From contig NC_084922.1 in assembly GCF_958298935.1 (NCBI RefSeq), forward strand, positions 5,086,501-5,150,500: a stretch of DNA of 64,000 bases. The letters are read 5' to 3'. This DNA comes from Phragmites australis. Its lineage: Eukaryota; Streptophyta; Magnoliopsida; Poales; Poaceae. Shown here piece by piece: positions 1-12,199 of the stretch. A program made the position numbers and the translations under genes. Positions within the stretch are counted from its first letter, which is position 1. Each line of letters begins with the position of its first letter. The notes beneath the pieces were generated by a model, which saw only the letters and a program-made list of their open reading frames with translations, had not been told where the DNA came from and did not search any database.

Positions 1-1058
1 CGATCGGCCCTTCCTTAAATACTTCACCGGCGGTAGCGTCCCCAGAAAGGGAGGGCACGAGTTCCAAGACACCATAAATGGGAAGCAACCATCATGGGCT
101 GCTGCACGAAATGACGGGGAGGGTTGAAAATGCGCCCCCGTTCGATCTTGTTCGTCATGATGTCGTTCTGCAACGGGCACCGCGAAGAGGGCCCACCAAG
201 CAGCCACCGAGCAGGCCGGTGTGCCCGTTCGGTCAGAGCGGGTCTGACATAGCAGGGCGGTAGGCAGGGCGCCTTGGGCCTCGCGATGTTATCCCGAGGC
301 GTGCCGGATGATGCGGGAAGGGACCCGTGCATTAAATACCCCCACGCCTCCCTGCCAGGTCGTGACAGGGACTGACACCGAGCGTGGCAAGAGCAGTTGG
401 AAGTGACAGGCCACGCGCCCTCTTAAATGCGGTATCGGGCCTTTCACTGGTTGACACCCCACCGCTAGACCTCTGTGGGGGCCACCGGCGAAGGACTTCT
501 TAGGCCGTCGGGGAACCGAGTGCTCAGGGGTCACTGTTCACAGCCCCGAGCACTCTCTCCCGGATATGCCCTTTCTTGGTCCTCGGGGAACCGAGTACTC
601 GGGGGGTCACTGTTCACGGTCCAGAGCACTCTCTCCCGGAATTGACTGTTCGGGTCCTCGGGGAACCGAGTGCTCTGGGGCTGCTGTTAACGGCCCTGAG
701 CACTCTCTCCCAGAACTAATTTCCTTGGATCCTCGGGGTACTCAGGTGCTCGGGGGCCACTGCTCGCAGCCCCGAGCACACCCTTCCCGGTACTCAGCTT
801 TTCTGGTCATCGGGGGACTTGGGTGCTCAGGGGCCACTGTTAACGGCCCCGAGCACTCTCTTCCCGGCTCTTGGTCTTCTCGAATCATCGGGGAACTCGG
901 GTACTCGGGGACCACTGTTCATTGCCCCGAGCACCATCTTCCGGGACTTAGTCTTCTCGTACCTCGCGGAGATAATCCCCGCGGGAGGACGCCACGTGGC
1001 AAACTGCTGATCTAGCCTCGGGACTCGGGGACCCCTGGTTCCTGTGTCACCGACAGCT
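1..1058. repeat. LTR fragment with hairpin repeats, left part outside window
   Basis: This stretch matches the second copy at about 33640-34555 along most of its length. Shared landmarks are an AAAGGGAGGGCAC block, a CATCATGGGCTGCTG block, an array of short GC-rich units and a CCACGTGGCAA block near the right end. The match stops near 1058, after CACCGACAGCTA. Because the other copy has LTR-like termini (TG...CA), I read this as a 3'-truncated LTR of the same family. The orientation of the parent element cannot be told. No coding domain is visible. Confidence 0.6.
505..961. repeat. Tandem array, six units of about 76 bp
   Basis: Units begin near 505, 581, 656, 731, 808 and 886, with a degenerate seventh start near 962. 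Each has a core of the type CTCGGGGAACCGAGTGCTC followed by a short spacer and CCCCGAGCACTC. The two halves are inverted repeats, so each unit can form a hairpin with a stem of up to 12 bp. Units differ at several positions, so the array is not recent. Confidence 0.8.
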
Positions 1059-1553
1059 ACCTATCTTTTGATGTATATAAACTTTATTTCTGCTGCGTAG
1101 TTACTCTAACAGGCTAGGAGATGAAACTATTGTATTTTGTTCTCCTAGCGTTGGTTGTTCTGTAAATTGTTGAACTTGTAATAACTTAAGGACTTATAAT
1201 ATAATTACATTACTTGCTATTTATTATTCCTTGATGTTATGAAGCTTGTTATAAAGGCGTATGTTCTGATCTTGGGCACAAAACACAAGCCATGATTTTT
1301 GGATTTGGATTCTCGTGAATCGTTGTTGGTCACGATCGTTGTGGTGAGATATGGTTTAGTACGTGGCTTGTTGAAAGACGGACGTGTGCTAGCTCTCCTC
1401 TTATTAAATGATCATCCTAATGATTTATCCAAATACAATTTGGATGATTTCTCACAATGACGATGCCTCTAGTTAGGGTAAGGAGTGGCATATCAATGAT
1501 GTCCCATTGATCGCAGCTTTCATTGCCAATCCGCCCTCACTGCTGAAGGGACC
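1059..1553. other. Unassigned AT-rich DNA between two elements
   Basis: No gene was found. The text around 1260-1320 (GATCTTGGGCACAAAACACA) has the feel of a retrotransposon LTR end, but I cannot place it in a family or find a partner copy in the window. Confidence 0.3.
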
Positions 1554-3218
1554 GGTGACGTCCTAAGAGGGGGGTGAATTAGGACACTTACAACTATTTT
1601 GCTCCAAAAATAACACAAGATAAACCTATATCAATTTATATCTAAATGTGTTCTAAATTTATCTAGTGTGTCTACTCTACCGATTAAAGCGCTTGCAACC
1701 TATCTAAGAAGGTAAATTGCAAGTAAGTAAATTCGGAAACGTAAATAAGGTAGAGAGAGCAAACTAGGTAAAAGGATTTTTCTCCCGTGATATTGATGGC
1801 ATGAATGCCACTTCTAGTCCACATTGGAGCTCCGTAAAGGATATGCTCCCGGTCGGCACCCGATCACGGCTCTTGAGCCACCAAGTCATAAAGACAAGAC
1901 CTCCACTCGGATGAGCCACTAAGCCACTAAGGTAAGGTCTCACCACTAGCATATCTTCTGATTCCTTACCACCATGATCACTTTGGAGCTTAATCCACCA
2001 AGGCAAGGGTTTCCGCGTCCCCGTACACGCTTGTCGTCGCCGCTCCACACCAAGTCGAAGGGTCAACAAGCTTGCCGGTGAGTCACCAAGACTCTAAGGT
2101 GCCGACGTACCAAAAGGTACAAGCTTGGATCACTCCTTGATCCACTCTCTAGGTAGCAATCACCTAGCAATACACTCTCTAAGCCGATAAGCACTAATCA
2201 CTCTTTAATCTTATGCTTAATTACCTTGAATGATAACTTTAAGCATTTTGGTTGCTTAGATGTCTTCTCAGGTGTATATGAACTTCTCTAGACTCTAGCT
2301 GCATGCCACACCATCAAATGACTGAGTGAAGGGGTGTTTATAGTCTCAAACCCGCGTACTAGCTGTTAACCCAATGGCTCTGAAAAGCTGTTAATACTGG
2401 ATGATCCGGTGAGAATAGTAGTACTAACACCGGATCATCCGATGAGTACACTCTCACAAACTAGCCATTGGAACCTCACTCAAGACACTATGAACATCGG
2501 ACAGTCCGATGTATACTCTTTCTTCATCACCGGACTTTGCGATGAGTTATCTGAGCCATCCGAGCCTCTGCATCTCATCTACACAAATTGCTCTGGAAAA
2601 GCCTCCGGTGTGCACATCTTCATCACTGTACTATCTGGTGGGTCGTCTTCGGCCAACTGGCCCAATGCAACTCTCTGAAAATATTACTCCGGTGTACTCA
2701 TGACTTTATCATCGGATCATCCAATGCCTTGAGCTTCGCTTGCCTCTTTGTACTGTTCATTATCCGGTGTAATTATCTATAATACTCTTTCTTTATTACC
2801 AGACTGTTTGATGCCATCAAAATCTTCTACCCAGAACCAAATGCTTCGGTGTGTATTGCTTGTCAAACACTGGATCATCCGGTTAGTTGATTGTCAACTC
2901 CAACTCTTAAAATTACCTATGTTGGAATTGCTTTGATGCTTCTGCCCATTTTACACCAAACCATCTGGTGAGGTAAAATTGCCTCTGTCTATATCCGGTG
3001 TGTGCAACACATTCAACACCAGACCATCCAGTGAGAACAAAACTCCTGGGACTTCTCTAATTCGACCAAATTTTATCCTGGCTGAGATGGCTTCTTCATG
3101 TATTGCATCCATGAGACCTACTAACATAGATTCTTGACAAACATTTTAGTCCCATTGACTATATTCTCATTAATCACCAAAATCACAAACATGGCCTAAT
3201 ATGACCATTGTCCCTACA
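1554..3218 (-). repeat. 3' LTR of the Copia-type element
   Basis: It aligns along its length to 6502-8179, from GTCCTAAGAGGGGGGTGAA at the start to TCCCTACA at the end, with many substitutions and small indels. It carries numerous CCGGATGATCCGGTG-type motifs, as does its partner. Small apparent reading frames here are LTR sequence, not genes. Confidence 0.85.
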
Positions 3219-4485
3219 ATCTCCCCGTTTTTGGTGATTGATGACAACGCAACCAAAGCAAATAGCAAATAACAAATGATACCAAATGTAAAGATCATAA
3301 ATGAGGATAAAGTCTTATCATATTGCTTGGATGCATATTCTTACCAATCAGTCCCCCTTTGTTGTGGCTCCCGCTTTCTCCATTATCACTATCTCCCTTG
3401 ATAGACCTATGCAAGATCTTCTCTTTTGTCGATCTAGGCACCTTATGTTGCTTCTAGCATCTTATTCTTCTCTTCCTTTATCAACTTTAGCATTCCTAGA
3501 CCATCTTACTTGTTGCTACAATCTCCCTTACCTTGTTACTTGCTTTTTGATTTGGTCATCCAAATTCTCTCACTTTGTCAACAATCCCAAAAATAACTAT
3601 ATGCACATGTTGAACTCAAAGAGAAAAATATTAGAGTATATGAGAGAGACCTTCATAAATCATGATCCAATTCAATATATACCAATTGAATGGATATCAC
3701 TACAAATGAATGATACCAATTGTAAGGTATAAAAATACAAGGATCACAATTTATGAAACTCACATAATATAGTCTAAACTTCTCCTATATGTGTGCATAT
3801 ATATGATGAGAATAAAATATATACACAACTAAATAATATGTCAAGATAGAAAGTTTGAGCTATATTATGCATGGAGATAGCTTAAATAAACAAAGATTTG
3901 ACAATGATACCAATTGAAGCGTTTGAGCATTGAATACCTTCGGGGACATGTTGATTACTCCATGAGCCTACAAAAGATGTCACTGGCAACACATGTTAGT
4001 CTCAAAATCACAACCTATAGGATATACTCCCCCTAAATGTGTATATACAAGGGTTGAATACTTGCGAGATATATGCACTTGTTATTGATGACAATAGGAA
4101 TTTTATCCTATAGATTGGATCATGGAACATAAAAGATATCAATTATAAAACTAGTGCCACAAAGAAACCTACCACTAATAAACCATATAAGTTGCTCATG
4201 GATAAGAGAGAAACACAAGCAACCTACCATATAAAAATCTATAGTAATCATTGCAATAAATTGAAATAAGCACATGCAATCCTTGATGAGGCAAAAAGAG
4301 CTACGTCAAATGAAAGGATTTTGCATCTAGCTTCATTACGTCTTTTACCTTTGGATGAGAATTTGGGTATATGATATTCATGATCTTCATCAATGCGCCC
4401 AATCTTGTATACTTGGCTTTTTTGCTTGAACTTCTACTTCATTTTGTGAGCCAAGTCACCAAACTCCTATAGCCGCTTCGAGGCT
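3219..4485. other. Non-coding internal region of the Copia element
   Basis: This lies where pol would be expected in an autonomous element. I see no protease, integrase, RT or RNase H motif on either strand. An open frame at 3301-3732 (+) has no recognisable domain and is on the wrong strand for the element. The region is AT-rich and probably untranslated. Confidence 0.55.
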
Positions 4486-6365
4486 TCAAGTCTTCTTTGG
4501 AACCCAAACAGATTGGGGCCCTTTCAAGTGGGTGATGACTTCCTTGAGCACCCAAATGGGTTGGTTCCACCTCTGATCCTTCTTCCTAATTATGTGTGCA
4601 ACCACCTTGCCATTTTCCTTCTTCTTGAGCTTATAGTGGTTGCTCTTTATCTTGTTCTTGTAGTTGGGCATGGTGTAGAGGTTGGTGGTCTTGTTGGAGA
4701 GGTTTGTCATATTCTCGTTCTCCCTGGTCTACTTCTTCACTTGCTTGCATTGGAAGAAATCATGGCCTTCTTGATGGTATTTGAAGCATGTCACGGTTGA
4801 CCCCTCCGCAAGCTTCTTCACCATAAAAGAATAGTTATCTTGAGGAGGTTGGACATGTCCTTTACCCTTTAATCTCGCCAAGCCCTCCTTAAGCTTCTCT
4901 ACTTCTTGCTTGAGCTCATAATTCTCTTGTGCAATGAGTTTATTAGATTGTTCTACAACAACATTCTCAACAATAATCTTATTGTAAAGCGGTGAGCTAG
5001 ATAAAACATATAAATTATCACAAGAAGTGAAATCATCTACATTAGGATTGTAATTAAAAAAGAGATCGATTGGTTCAAAGGGATCTTAGTTTGAGATTCA
5101 ATGCACTTAAATTTAGCCTTAAGCTCTTCATGCTCCTTGTTTAGCAAATTAAATTTGCACAATAATTATTCATAATTAGAAACAAATGTAGCATGAATAT
5201 CATTAAGTATATTAAATTTGTTAAGCTCTTTTGATTGTTTCTTAAGAACCCTTTGTTGCTCATTGATCAAATGAAGGAGTTCATCATAGGAAGGAGAATT
5301 CTTATCGGATTCATCATCACTTACATCACTATCCATATCTTTGGCCATAAGGCACTTGTGAGATGACTTACGCGATGACGACTTGTGTGATGATAATCTT
5401 GAGAGAGGGCTTCTCTTGGATGGGAGGATGGTGAAGTTTTCATCATTTGAGCTTAACTCTTCATCGTCACTCACCCATCTTCATATGCTTGCAAATGCCT
5501 TGGCTCTTCCCCTTGTCTCCCTCTTGTTCTTCGTATTTTTCTTCTCCTTCTTGATATGATTAATTGCTTTGATAAATTCCTTCATGGAGATTGGGTGATC
5601 AATCTTGACATTGATCTTTTTTATATTCTTCTCCACTTGTGAGATGAGCTTGGTAACTTCGGGATCCATCTTTTCATCGCTTGAGAGGCTTTGCTCATCT
5701 TTTTTATAGCACTTTTCATCTTTATCTTCATCATCTTTACTTGAGCTTGACTCTTGCTCTTGTCTCCTTATACTTGCCTTCATGTGTTGACATTGAGCTT
5801 GCTTGCTTGTGAGATCAAGGTTCTTAGCGTCGGATGAGGAAGAATCTTCCACCCCCATATTCATTGTCATCTCATGGGCGGTGATCTTACCGAGTACTTA
5901 ACTTGGAATCATCTTCTTAATGCCATTGTTGTCATAGATGATAGAGACTATCAATTTGTACTTCGGAAGAAGAGCTTGAAGTATTCTTCTCACCATTTGA
6001 TCATCTTCAATTGGCGTCAAACCTAACCCATTGATCTCATTGACAAGAATATTCAAAAGTGGGTACATATCATTAGCACTTTCATGGGGTAGTTGCTTGA
6101 CACCATTGAGCTTAGTAACAAGCACATGATATTTCTCATTGCACACATCATTTGTGCCTTCGTGTATTTCAATGAGACTATTCCAAATATCATGTGTATT
6201 GGTAAGAGAATAAACACGACTAAATGCATCAACATATATAGCTGATGAAAGGATATTCTTGGCCAATGCATATAATTGCCTCTCCTTGTTGGTAGTACGT
6301 TGCCTCATCCCTTCCTCGGTGACTCTCCAAACATCTAAGCTTCTAGCTTGCAAATAACAAGACAT
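4486..6365 (-). pseudogene. Broken Copia gag (UBN2-like domain plus CCHC knuckle)
   Basis: The gag protein would build the virus-like particle that packages element RNA. Reading right to left, 5898-6365 holds a gag-polypeptide-like segment (LTNTHDIWNSLIEIHEGT and ANDMYPLLNILVNEINGLG). The same frame continues through 5481-5870 and 5166-5474, rich in Ser/Asp/Glu/Lys, and is broken by stops near 5896 and 5479. A zinc-knuckle segment follows in another frame at 4747-4788, reading CFKYHQEGHDFFQC. The usual second cysteine is tyrosine, which should weaken zinc binding. A further stop follows the knuckle, then a WVPK-type end near 4490. Two in-frame stops, a frameshift and a lost metal ligand mean it is not functional as one protein. 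Confidence 0.75.
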
Positions 6366-6472
6366 TAGAATTTTTTAACACGAAAAAATTGTGCCATCAA
6401 AAAGTGGAGCATTATGGGAATCCACCCCCAACCCGAACATCACAACTCTAGGATGTTAAGGCTATCAAGAGC

Positions 6473-6489
6473 ACGAGAATCTGATACCA
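6473..6489 (-). other. Primer-binding site of the Copia element
   Basis: On the minus strand this reads TGGTATCAGATTCTCG, beginning with the TGGTATCAGA typical of plant retrotransposons primed by initiator methionine tRNA. It lies 12-13 bases inside the right-hand LTR, which fixes the element's orientation as minus. Confidence 0.8.
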
Positions 6490-6501
6490 CTTGAAAGGAT
6501 C

Positions 6502-8179
6502 TGTGAGGTCCTAAGAGGGGGGTGAATTAGGACACTTAGAACTATTTTGGCTCTAAAAACAACACAAGATAAATCTATATCAATTTCTATCTAAATATTC
6601 TCTAAGCTTATCTAGTGTGTCTACTCTACTAATCAAAGTGGTTGCAACCTATCTAAGAAGGTAAATTACAAGTAAGTAAATACGGAAACGTAAATAAAAT
6701 AGAGAGAGCAAACTCGGCACAAGCATTTTCTCCCGTGATACTGATGGCATGAATGTCACCTCTAGTCCATGTTGGAGCTCCACAAAGGATATGCTCCCAA
6801 TCGGCACACGGTTACGGCTCTTGAGCCACCAAGTCACTAATACAAGACCTCCACCCGGATGAGCCACCAAGCCACCAAGGCAAGGTCTCACCACTAACCT
6901 CTCTTCCGATTCCTCTCCACCATGATCACTTCGGAGCTTAAGCCACCAAGGCAAGGATCTCCGCGTCCCTGTACACACTTCTTGTCGCTGCTCCACACTA
7001 AGTCGGAGAGTCAACGAGCTTGCCGGCGAGTCACCAAGACTCCAAGGTATCGACGTACCAAGAGGTACAAGCTTGGATCACTTCTTGATCCACTATCTAT
7101 GTAGGAATCACCTATCAACACACTCTCTAGGTCTATAAGTATTAATCACTCTCTAATTTTGTGCTTAATTACCTTGGATGATCACTTTAAGCACTTTGGT
7201 AGCTTGGATGTCTTCTCAGGTGTATATGAACTTCTCTAGACTCCAGCTGCACGCCACACCATCAAATGACTGAGTTGAGGGGTATTTATAGTCTCAAACC
7301 CATGCACTATCTATTAACCCAACAGCTGAAAAACTATTAACACCGGATGATCCTGTGAGAACAATAGTACTAACACCGGATTATCTGGGGAGTACACTCT
7401 CACAAACTAGCCGTTGGAACCTCACTCAAGCCACTGTGAACACCGGACACTCCGACGTATACTCATTCTTCATCACCAGACTTTCTGGTGAGTTATCTAA
7501 GCCATCCGAGCATCTGCATCTCCTCTGCACAAATTGCTCTAGTGAAGCCTCCGATGTGCACATCTTTATCACCGGACTATCTGGTGGGTTGTCTTCGGCC
7601 AACTGGCCCAATGCAACACTCTCTGGAAATATTACTCCGGTGTACTCATAATTTCATCATCGGACCATCCAATGACTTGAGCTTCGTTAGCCTATTTGTA
7701 CTATTTATTGTCCCGTGTAATTGTCCGTTGTACTCTTGCTTCACCACCTGACTATCTGATGCCTTCGAAATCTTTTGCTCAGAACCAAATGCTCCGGTGT
7801 GTATTGCTTGTCGAACATCGGATCATCCGGTCAGTTGATCTTCAACTCCAACTCTTGAAATTGTCTCTACTGGAATTGCTTCGATGCTTTTGCCCATTTG
7901 ACATCGGACCATCCGGTGAGGCAAAATTGCCTCTGTCTATATGCACTATTCATTATGCGGTGTGTGCAACACATTCAACACCGGACCATCCATTGAGAAC
8001 AAAACTCCCGGGATTTCTCCAATTCAATCAAACTTTGTCTCGGTTGCGGTGCCTCCTTCATGTTTGCATCTATGAGACCTACTAATATATATTCTTGACA
8101 AACATGTTAGTCCCATTGACTATATTGTCATTAATCACTAAAATCACAAACATAGCCTAATAAGACTATTTTCCCTACA
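6502..8179 (-). repeat. 5' LTR of the Copia-type element
   Basis: It begins TGTGAGGTCCTAAG and ends CCCTACA, and pairs with 1554-3218. It also contains repeated CCGGATCATCCGG-like motifs. The visible divergence between the two LTRs shows the insertion is old. Confidence 0.85.
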
Positions 8180-8571
8180 ACCGCCATCTTCGCAGCGGTG
8201 GTGTCCTCACATGTGCTGGCAAGAGGTGGATCTTGGGTGGCTCATCGGGACCGGTCTTACAGGAGGGGGCTGAGGGTTGGCTCCAGCTCCAATGACTTGT
8301 GCCCATTACAGAGGAGTCGGTGGAGGGGCCCGATGATGCCTGCTGCCTCCACAGCCAAAGGAGATCCCACCATCATCTCACGGACACCTTAGGCTCCTCA
8401 ACAGCCGCCACATCCCTCTCTGTCACACGTGGTTGCAACCGTAGAAGCTTGACCCGATTATCAACATCAATGACTTTCTGGCCTCCATCGCCACAGTCTG
8501 TCTTCACCTCAACGCCCTCCTAGACGTTGTGCATTAGCCTGCTTTGCGGTGCGCTCACCGCGATAGAACTA

Positions 8572-8655
8572 CAGGGTGGTGTTGATCCGCATAAGGATCT
8601 TGTTGCGTCCAACGAAGTAGGCACCATCCATGCTGTCGATGTTGCTCGCTGTCAT
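8572..8655 (-). pseudogene. EB1-like microtubule plus-end protein fragment
   Basis: A 28-codon stretch starting at an ATG (8655) includes IDSMDGAYFVGRNKILMRIN. This resembles the start of the calponin-homology domain of plant EB1 proteins, which bind growing microtubule plus ends. It ends at TAG (8569-8571), where EB1 would continue for over 200 residues. The next minus-strand sequence (about 8400-8560) has an open-looking stretch that I do not recognise as EB1. This is therefore a fragment or a chimera of captured pieces, not a gene. The match is short and rests on memory of the family. Confidence 0.45.
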
Positions 8656-10694
8656 GGCTAGGCATCGTCCGTCGTCGCATCCCGTTCGAGAAGACAAGGG
8701 TATGGGGTGGGGTTGGGTGTCAGCGTGGAGTGCTACGGGGTTAGGGAAATCGGGAGGAGACGAGAGTTGCGACAAAGATTTGGGAAAGGAAATCGGGAAG
8801 AGTCAAGAAAGGCAGGGAGGGGGAGGAAGAAAGGGGAGGGAGATGGAAGGATGACTGATGGGGCCAGGCATAGGTGCCAGTGTGGACGGGCTGATGTGGC
8901 GCCAATTAGGACAAAACCGAGATGCAAACCACTCGAAGAGGAAAGATAACTGATTTTGTTAGTGGAGAAGGTTACATAAATGATATTGCATTCATGGGAA
9001 GAAAATCGGACTATCATGATTGCTTTTTTTTAGGTAAGGACTTGCCTGATTGTTGAGGTAGGCAAGTGGACGTTTTCCTATTTCCAAGGGTACAGTCAGT
9101 GGGCTTTAATTGATTGGGTACAAGCGGTTGGACAACTAGGCCGAGTACTCAGGCCCGTATGTTCTGTATCACGGCCCATCTTAGTACAAGTCCACGCAAC
9201 ATCAGTTTGAAAGGGCAACAAGATCTAGGCCAATTTGGGCCTCGTTGTGGGAGCCGAATTGACGATTGCTATAACACCTTCAATTATCTATCTGTCCCCC
9301 GCTGGCTCACATTTTTTTTTATTTTTACATTTTCTAACATAAATATTTATAAAAATATACTTTGTATAAAAATATTTATAGGAATAGACGTCTACTACTC
9401 TCTCATAAAGTTACAATGCTTTTAAAGAGTTGTAAGTATGTTACGATGACGCGTGTCTTAGGGTGGTTAGGCCCATTTTCTAATTGCAGAAAGTACGTTA
9501 TACTTACCGCTCTCTGAGAGGGTGATTAGTCCCCTTACCGTTTTATGAAAGGACGGTTAGGCACTAACGTTGTGGCATGTTTACCATCCTCTGAAAAGGC
9601 TTCTGGCTTTTGAGATGATGACAGACGCTTATTTCCGTAAATATTTCCATCCAATATATTGTTGTAAATATTTATATTAGAAAATGTATAAATAAATAAA
9701 AAATCTCTGACTCACTCCTAGACAGTTTTAAGTGGGTGGGCCGGGCCACTAACGCGGTGTGTGACGTGATGCTTTCAGGCTTTCAGCAGAGTTAAGGTCT
9801 TAAAGAGGCGTGTTCTAAAACCGGCAGTCACGTCAACACATACTGGAAATGGCACTGGCGAACGCGAACGCATCATGCATGTGTACAACTGATTAGCCAC
9901 GTTCGCAAACCAGTTCATATAACAGCCGATTTCAGGCCAGTTCCTGACCGTGTGGTGACAACTCATGCTCATTGTAATTTGTTGTTTGCTGTAGCCAACT
10001 GATTAGCCACGTTGAGTAGGACAACAAGAAATTACCAACAGTATTTGTGTTAATTATAAAAGAGTGTGTGGTGTGGGGGGCCAAGTCTTTTCACTTTTCA
10101 AAACCCATTGGGAAATAAGAAATGTTAGATTGGTCCATGACTCCATAAAACTACACCTCGGTGAGATAAGATGCACACTTGCACTCAGCACACAAGTTTA
10201 GAGCAAGTTGTCTAGAAAAGAAGAGTTTATGGCAAGTGTCTTGGAATCCTTTACGGTTCCCCCACACATAATTGGTACCCAGTTGCTGCCCCCCCCCCCC
10301 CCTAGTTCCTAAGCCAGGTGCAGTGCATGCATCTAGCGAGATCACATGGCTCGAGGCAGGAATCTGCCGTTCACACCAGGAGATTCCTGCTCGATATATA
10401 GGTCCCAGGAAATATGGAGGACAAAATTTGTCAGATCAGCGGTTTATAAAAACTCAGCTCTGTGGGACGCAGAAATAATTATGGACGTCCAAATTTGTCA
10501 GATCAGCTATTTTTAAAGTTTAGGCCTGACCCCAGAACGCAGAAGCTCATATGTAGGCTGATCATGTTCCTAAAAAAGAGATCGTGCACCTTTAGTGTAT
10601 GCTCTAGCTATGGTAGTACATGCGTATATACACGAAACAAAACCCAATTACCTAGATCGACCTTGGTATTACTCTAATTTCTAGCTGTCAATAC
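8656..10694. other. Unassigned intergenic DNA
   Basis: No gene was recognised. The left part (8650-8950) is GC-rich and may belong with the EB1-like fragment. Around 9310-9720 it is very AT-rich with repeated ATATTTATA-like text. A run of 14 C lies near 10288. Short open frames here have no domain. Confidence 0.4.
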
Positions 10695-11364
10695 TACTAC
10701 AGAATTATTAAAAATAGACGGTATATTACAGACGGTTTCTTATGACCTATCATAGATAAAATATTATCAGATTATTGATAAGACAGATGTGTATGTAATA
10801 AATCAGGCATCTAGACATGAATAAACGTATAGATGGTTTTTATAAATCTATTTGTTTCTATCATACATACACAGAAGGTTTTTAGAAAAATATATCTATG
10901 ATATTATCATAGACAGTTTCTTGTAAAATCCATCTGTGTCTATTCGATAGACATAAATGGATTTTATAAACATTCATCTGTATTTAAAGATCTGTGAACA
11001 TTTTTAAATTTAACTGTCTATCTCCCCTGGCTCTTTTAGCTTCCAGCACACACAAACCACTCGTTTCCCAGACCCTTTTGGCTTCCCGCACACACAACCC
11101 CTCAATATAAAATGACGAGGAGTGTTCTTATTTCTCACTCATCATATTCAAATATGTAACTGCACTGAGAAGCGATGAGTGTTCTGCATCCTCACTCTCC
11201 ATCAGCATCGGAGAAGCGAGATCTCGGTGGGGTCCGAATCCCCATCACTGTACCGAGGTGAGTATCATATGGTTCTCTATGCAGTTTTGTTAGAGTTTGT
11301 TAGGTTTTTATTGCTTCGAGCTGTGCAACTGATGGAACAAACTTGTTTCTATCATAGATCTACA

Positions 11365-11778
11365 ATGGCACAATTCACGGCAACCAGGAGCTGGTAGGAT
11401 GGGGTTATCCCTATTGCGGCTTCGACGGTGCAGATGCTTGGCCTCGACTTTGGTCGGGTGGAATTCGTCATCTTCACTGCTATGAAGGCCCCCTTTATCG
11501 ACCATGTGTATGCCGTCAATTGTGTTCTCCATTCTGTTCTACCGGATAGAAATTTCTCCATTGTTGTTCGTTAGAATAGAGACATTTTTGACAACTACAA
11601 GACATACTTGAATGCCCATTTCTTGTTGAACCATAGCTGGTGGTTTGGTAGCAATGCAATCTGATTCTGGTTGATGTGTGAGATAATCAAGGTGCAACCA
11701 GATTCGGATGATTGTGACCTGCTAATTGAATATGATGCTTGGCTTGATATTGTGCTAAAACACAGGCGACTGAGATGA
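11365..11778 (+). pseudogene. Degenerate reading frame inside the CACTA-like element
   Basis: From ATG at 11365 to TGA at 11776-11778 one frame of 138 codons, including the terminal stop, reads as protein-like sequence. It is interrupted by stops at 11395, 11572 and 11662. Recognisable stretches include LGLDFGRVEFVIFTAMKAP and DDCDLLIEYDAWLDIVLKH. The composition is not simple repeat, and the three stops in one unshifted frame suggest decay of a once-coding exon. A GTGAGT-type donor near 11260 and an AG before the start could mark an upstream intron. I do not recognise the family. It may be a captured host exon or a remnant element protein. Confidence 0.4.
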
Positions 11779-11993
11779 TGTATATCATCTCATCCTTTTG
11801 AAAGACAATATCGATTGACCTAAGTTTGTTGATCACTTCTTATCTTTTTGGAAGACGACGTCACCATAATGTTAATCATTTCATTCTTTTGGAATACGGC
11901 GTGAATCGACCAATGATATATAGCTAGCTAGGTTTTCGTGTTCTGAACAATGTGTGATTTGTATTTATGTGATATTCTTAACCTTTGCGATAT

Positions 11994-12066
11994 ATGTATA
12001 TATATGTATATATATATATATATGTGTGTGTGTCTATATATATATGTGTGTCTATATATATATATA

Positions 12067-12146
<80 letters not shown>

Positions 12147-12199
12147 TGTATGTATGTATGTATGTATGTATGTATGTATGTATGTATGTATGTATGTAT
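11994..12199. repeat. TA/TG-rich region and (TATG)n microsatellite
   Basis: Alternating TA and TG runs (11994-12116) lead into about 20 uninterrupted copies of TATG (about 12117-12199). Translated in any frame this gives Tyr/Met/Val/Cys or Tyr/Ile/His repeats, so open frames here are artefacts. Confidence 0.95.

Larger units (their letters stand above)
1554..8179 (-). mobile_element. Copia-type LTR element with gag but no pol (TR-GAG-like)
   Basis: Two direct LTRs (1554-3218 and 6502-8179) flank 3.3 kb of internal sequence. On the minus strand the order is 5' LTR, primer-binding site TGGTATCAG, a gag-like frame, then about 1.2 kb without recognisable coding up to the 3' LTR. Protease, integrase, reverse transcriptase and RNase H are all absent, so the element could move only with help from an autonomous relative. 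The flanks are ACCGG on the left and ACCGC on the right, which would be a 5-bp target duplication with one change if the LTR starts at TGACGTCC (1556). The gag type (UBN2-like plus CCHC knuckle) suggests the SIRE/Maximus group; that lineage call is inference. Confidence 0.8.

Noticed and set aside
505..961. CRISPR-like appearance of the regularly spaced hairpin units
   Set aside because: The spacing regions are similar between units rather than unique, the genome is a plant's, and the same array occurs inside an LTR copy.
3301..3732. 143-codon open frame, plus strand
   Set aside because: It runs against the Copia element's direction in its non-coding internal part, with no domain.
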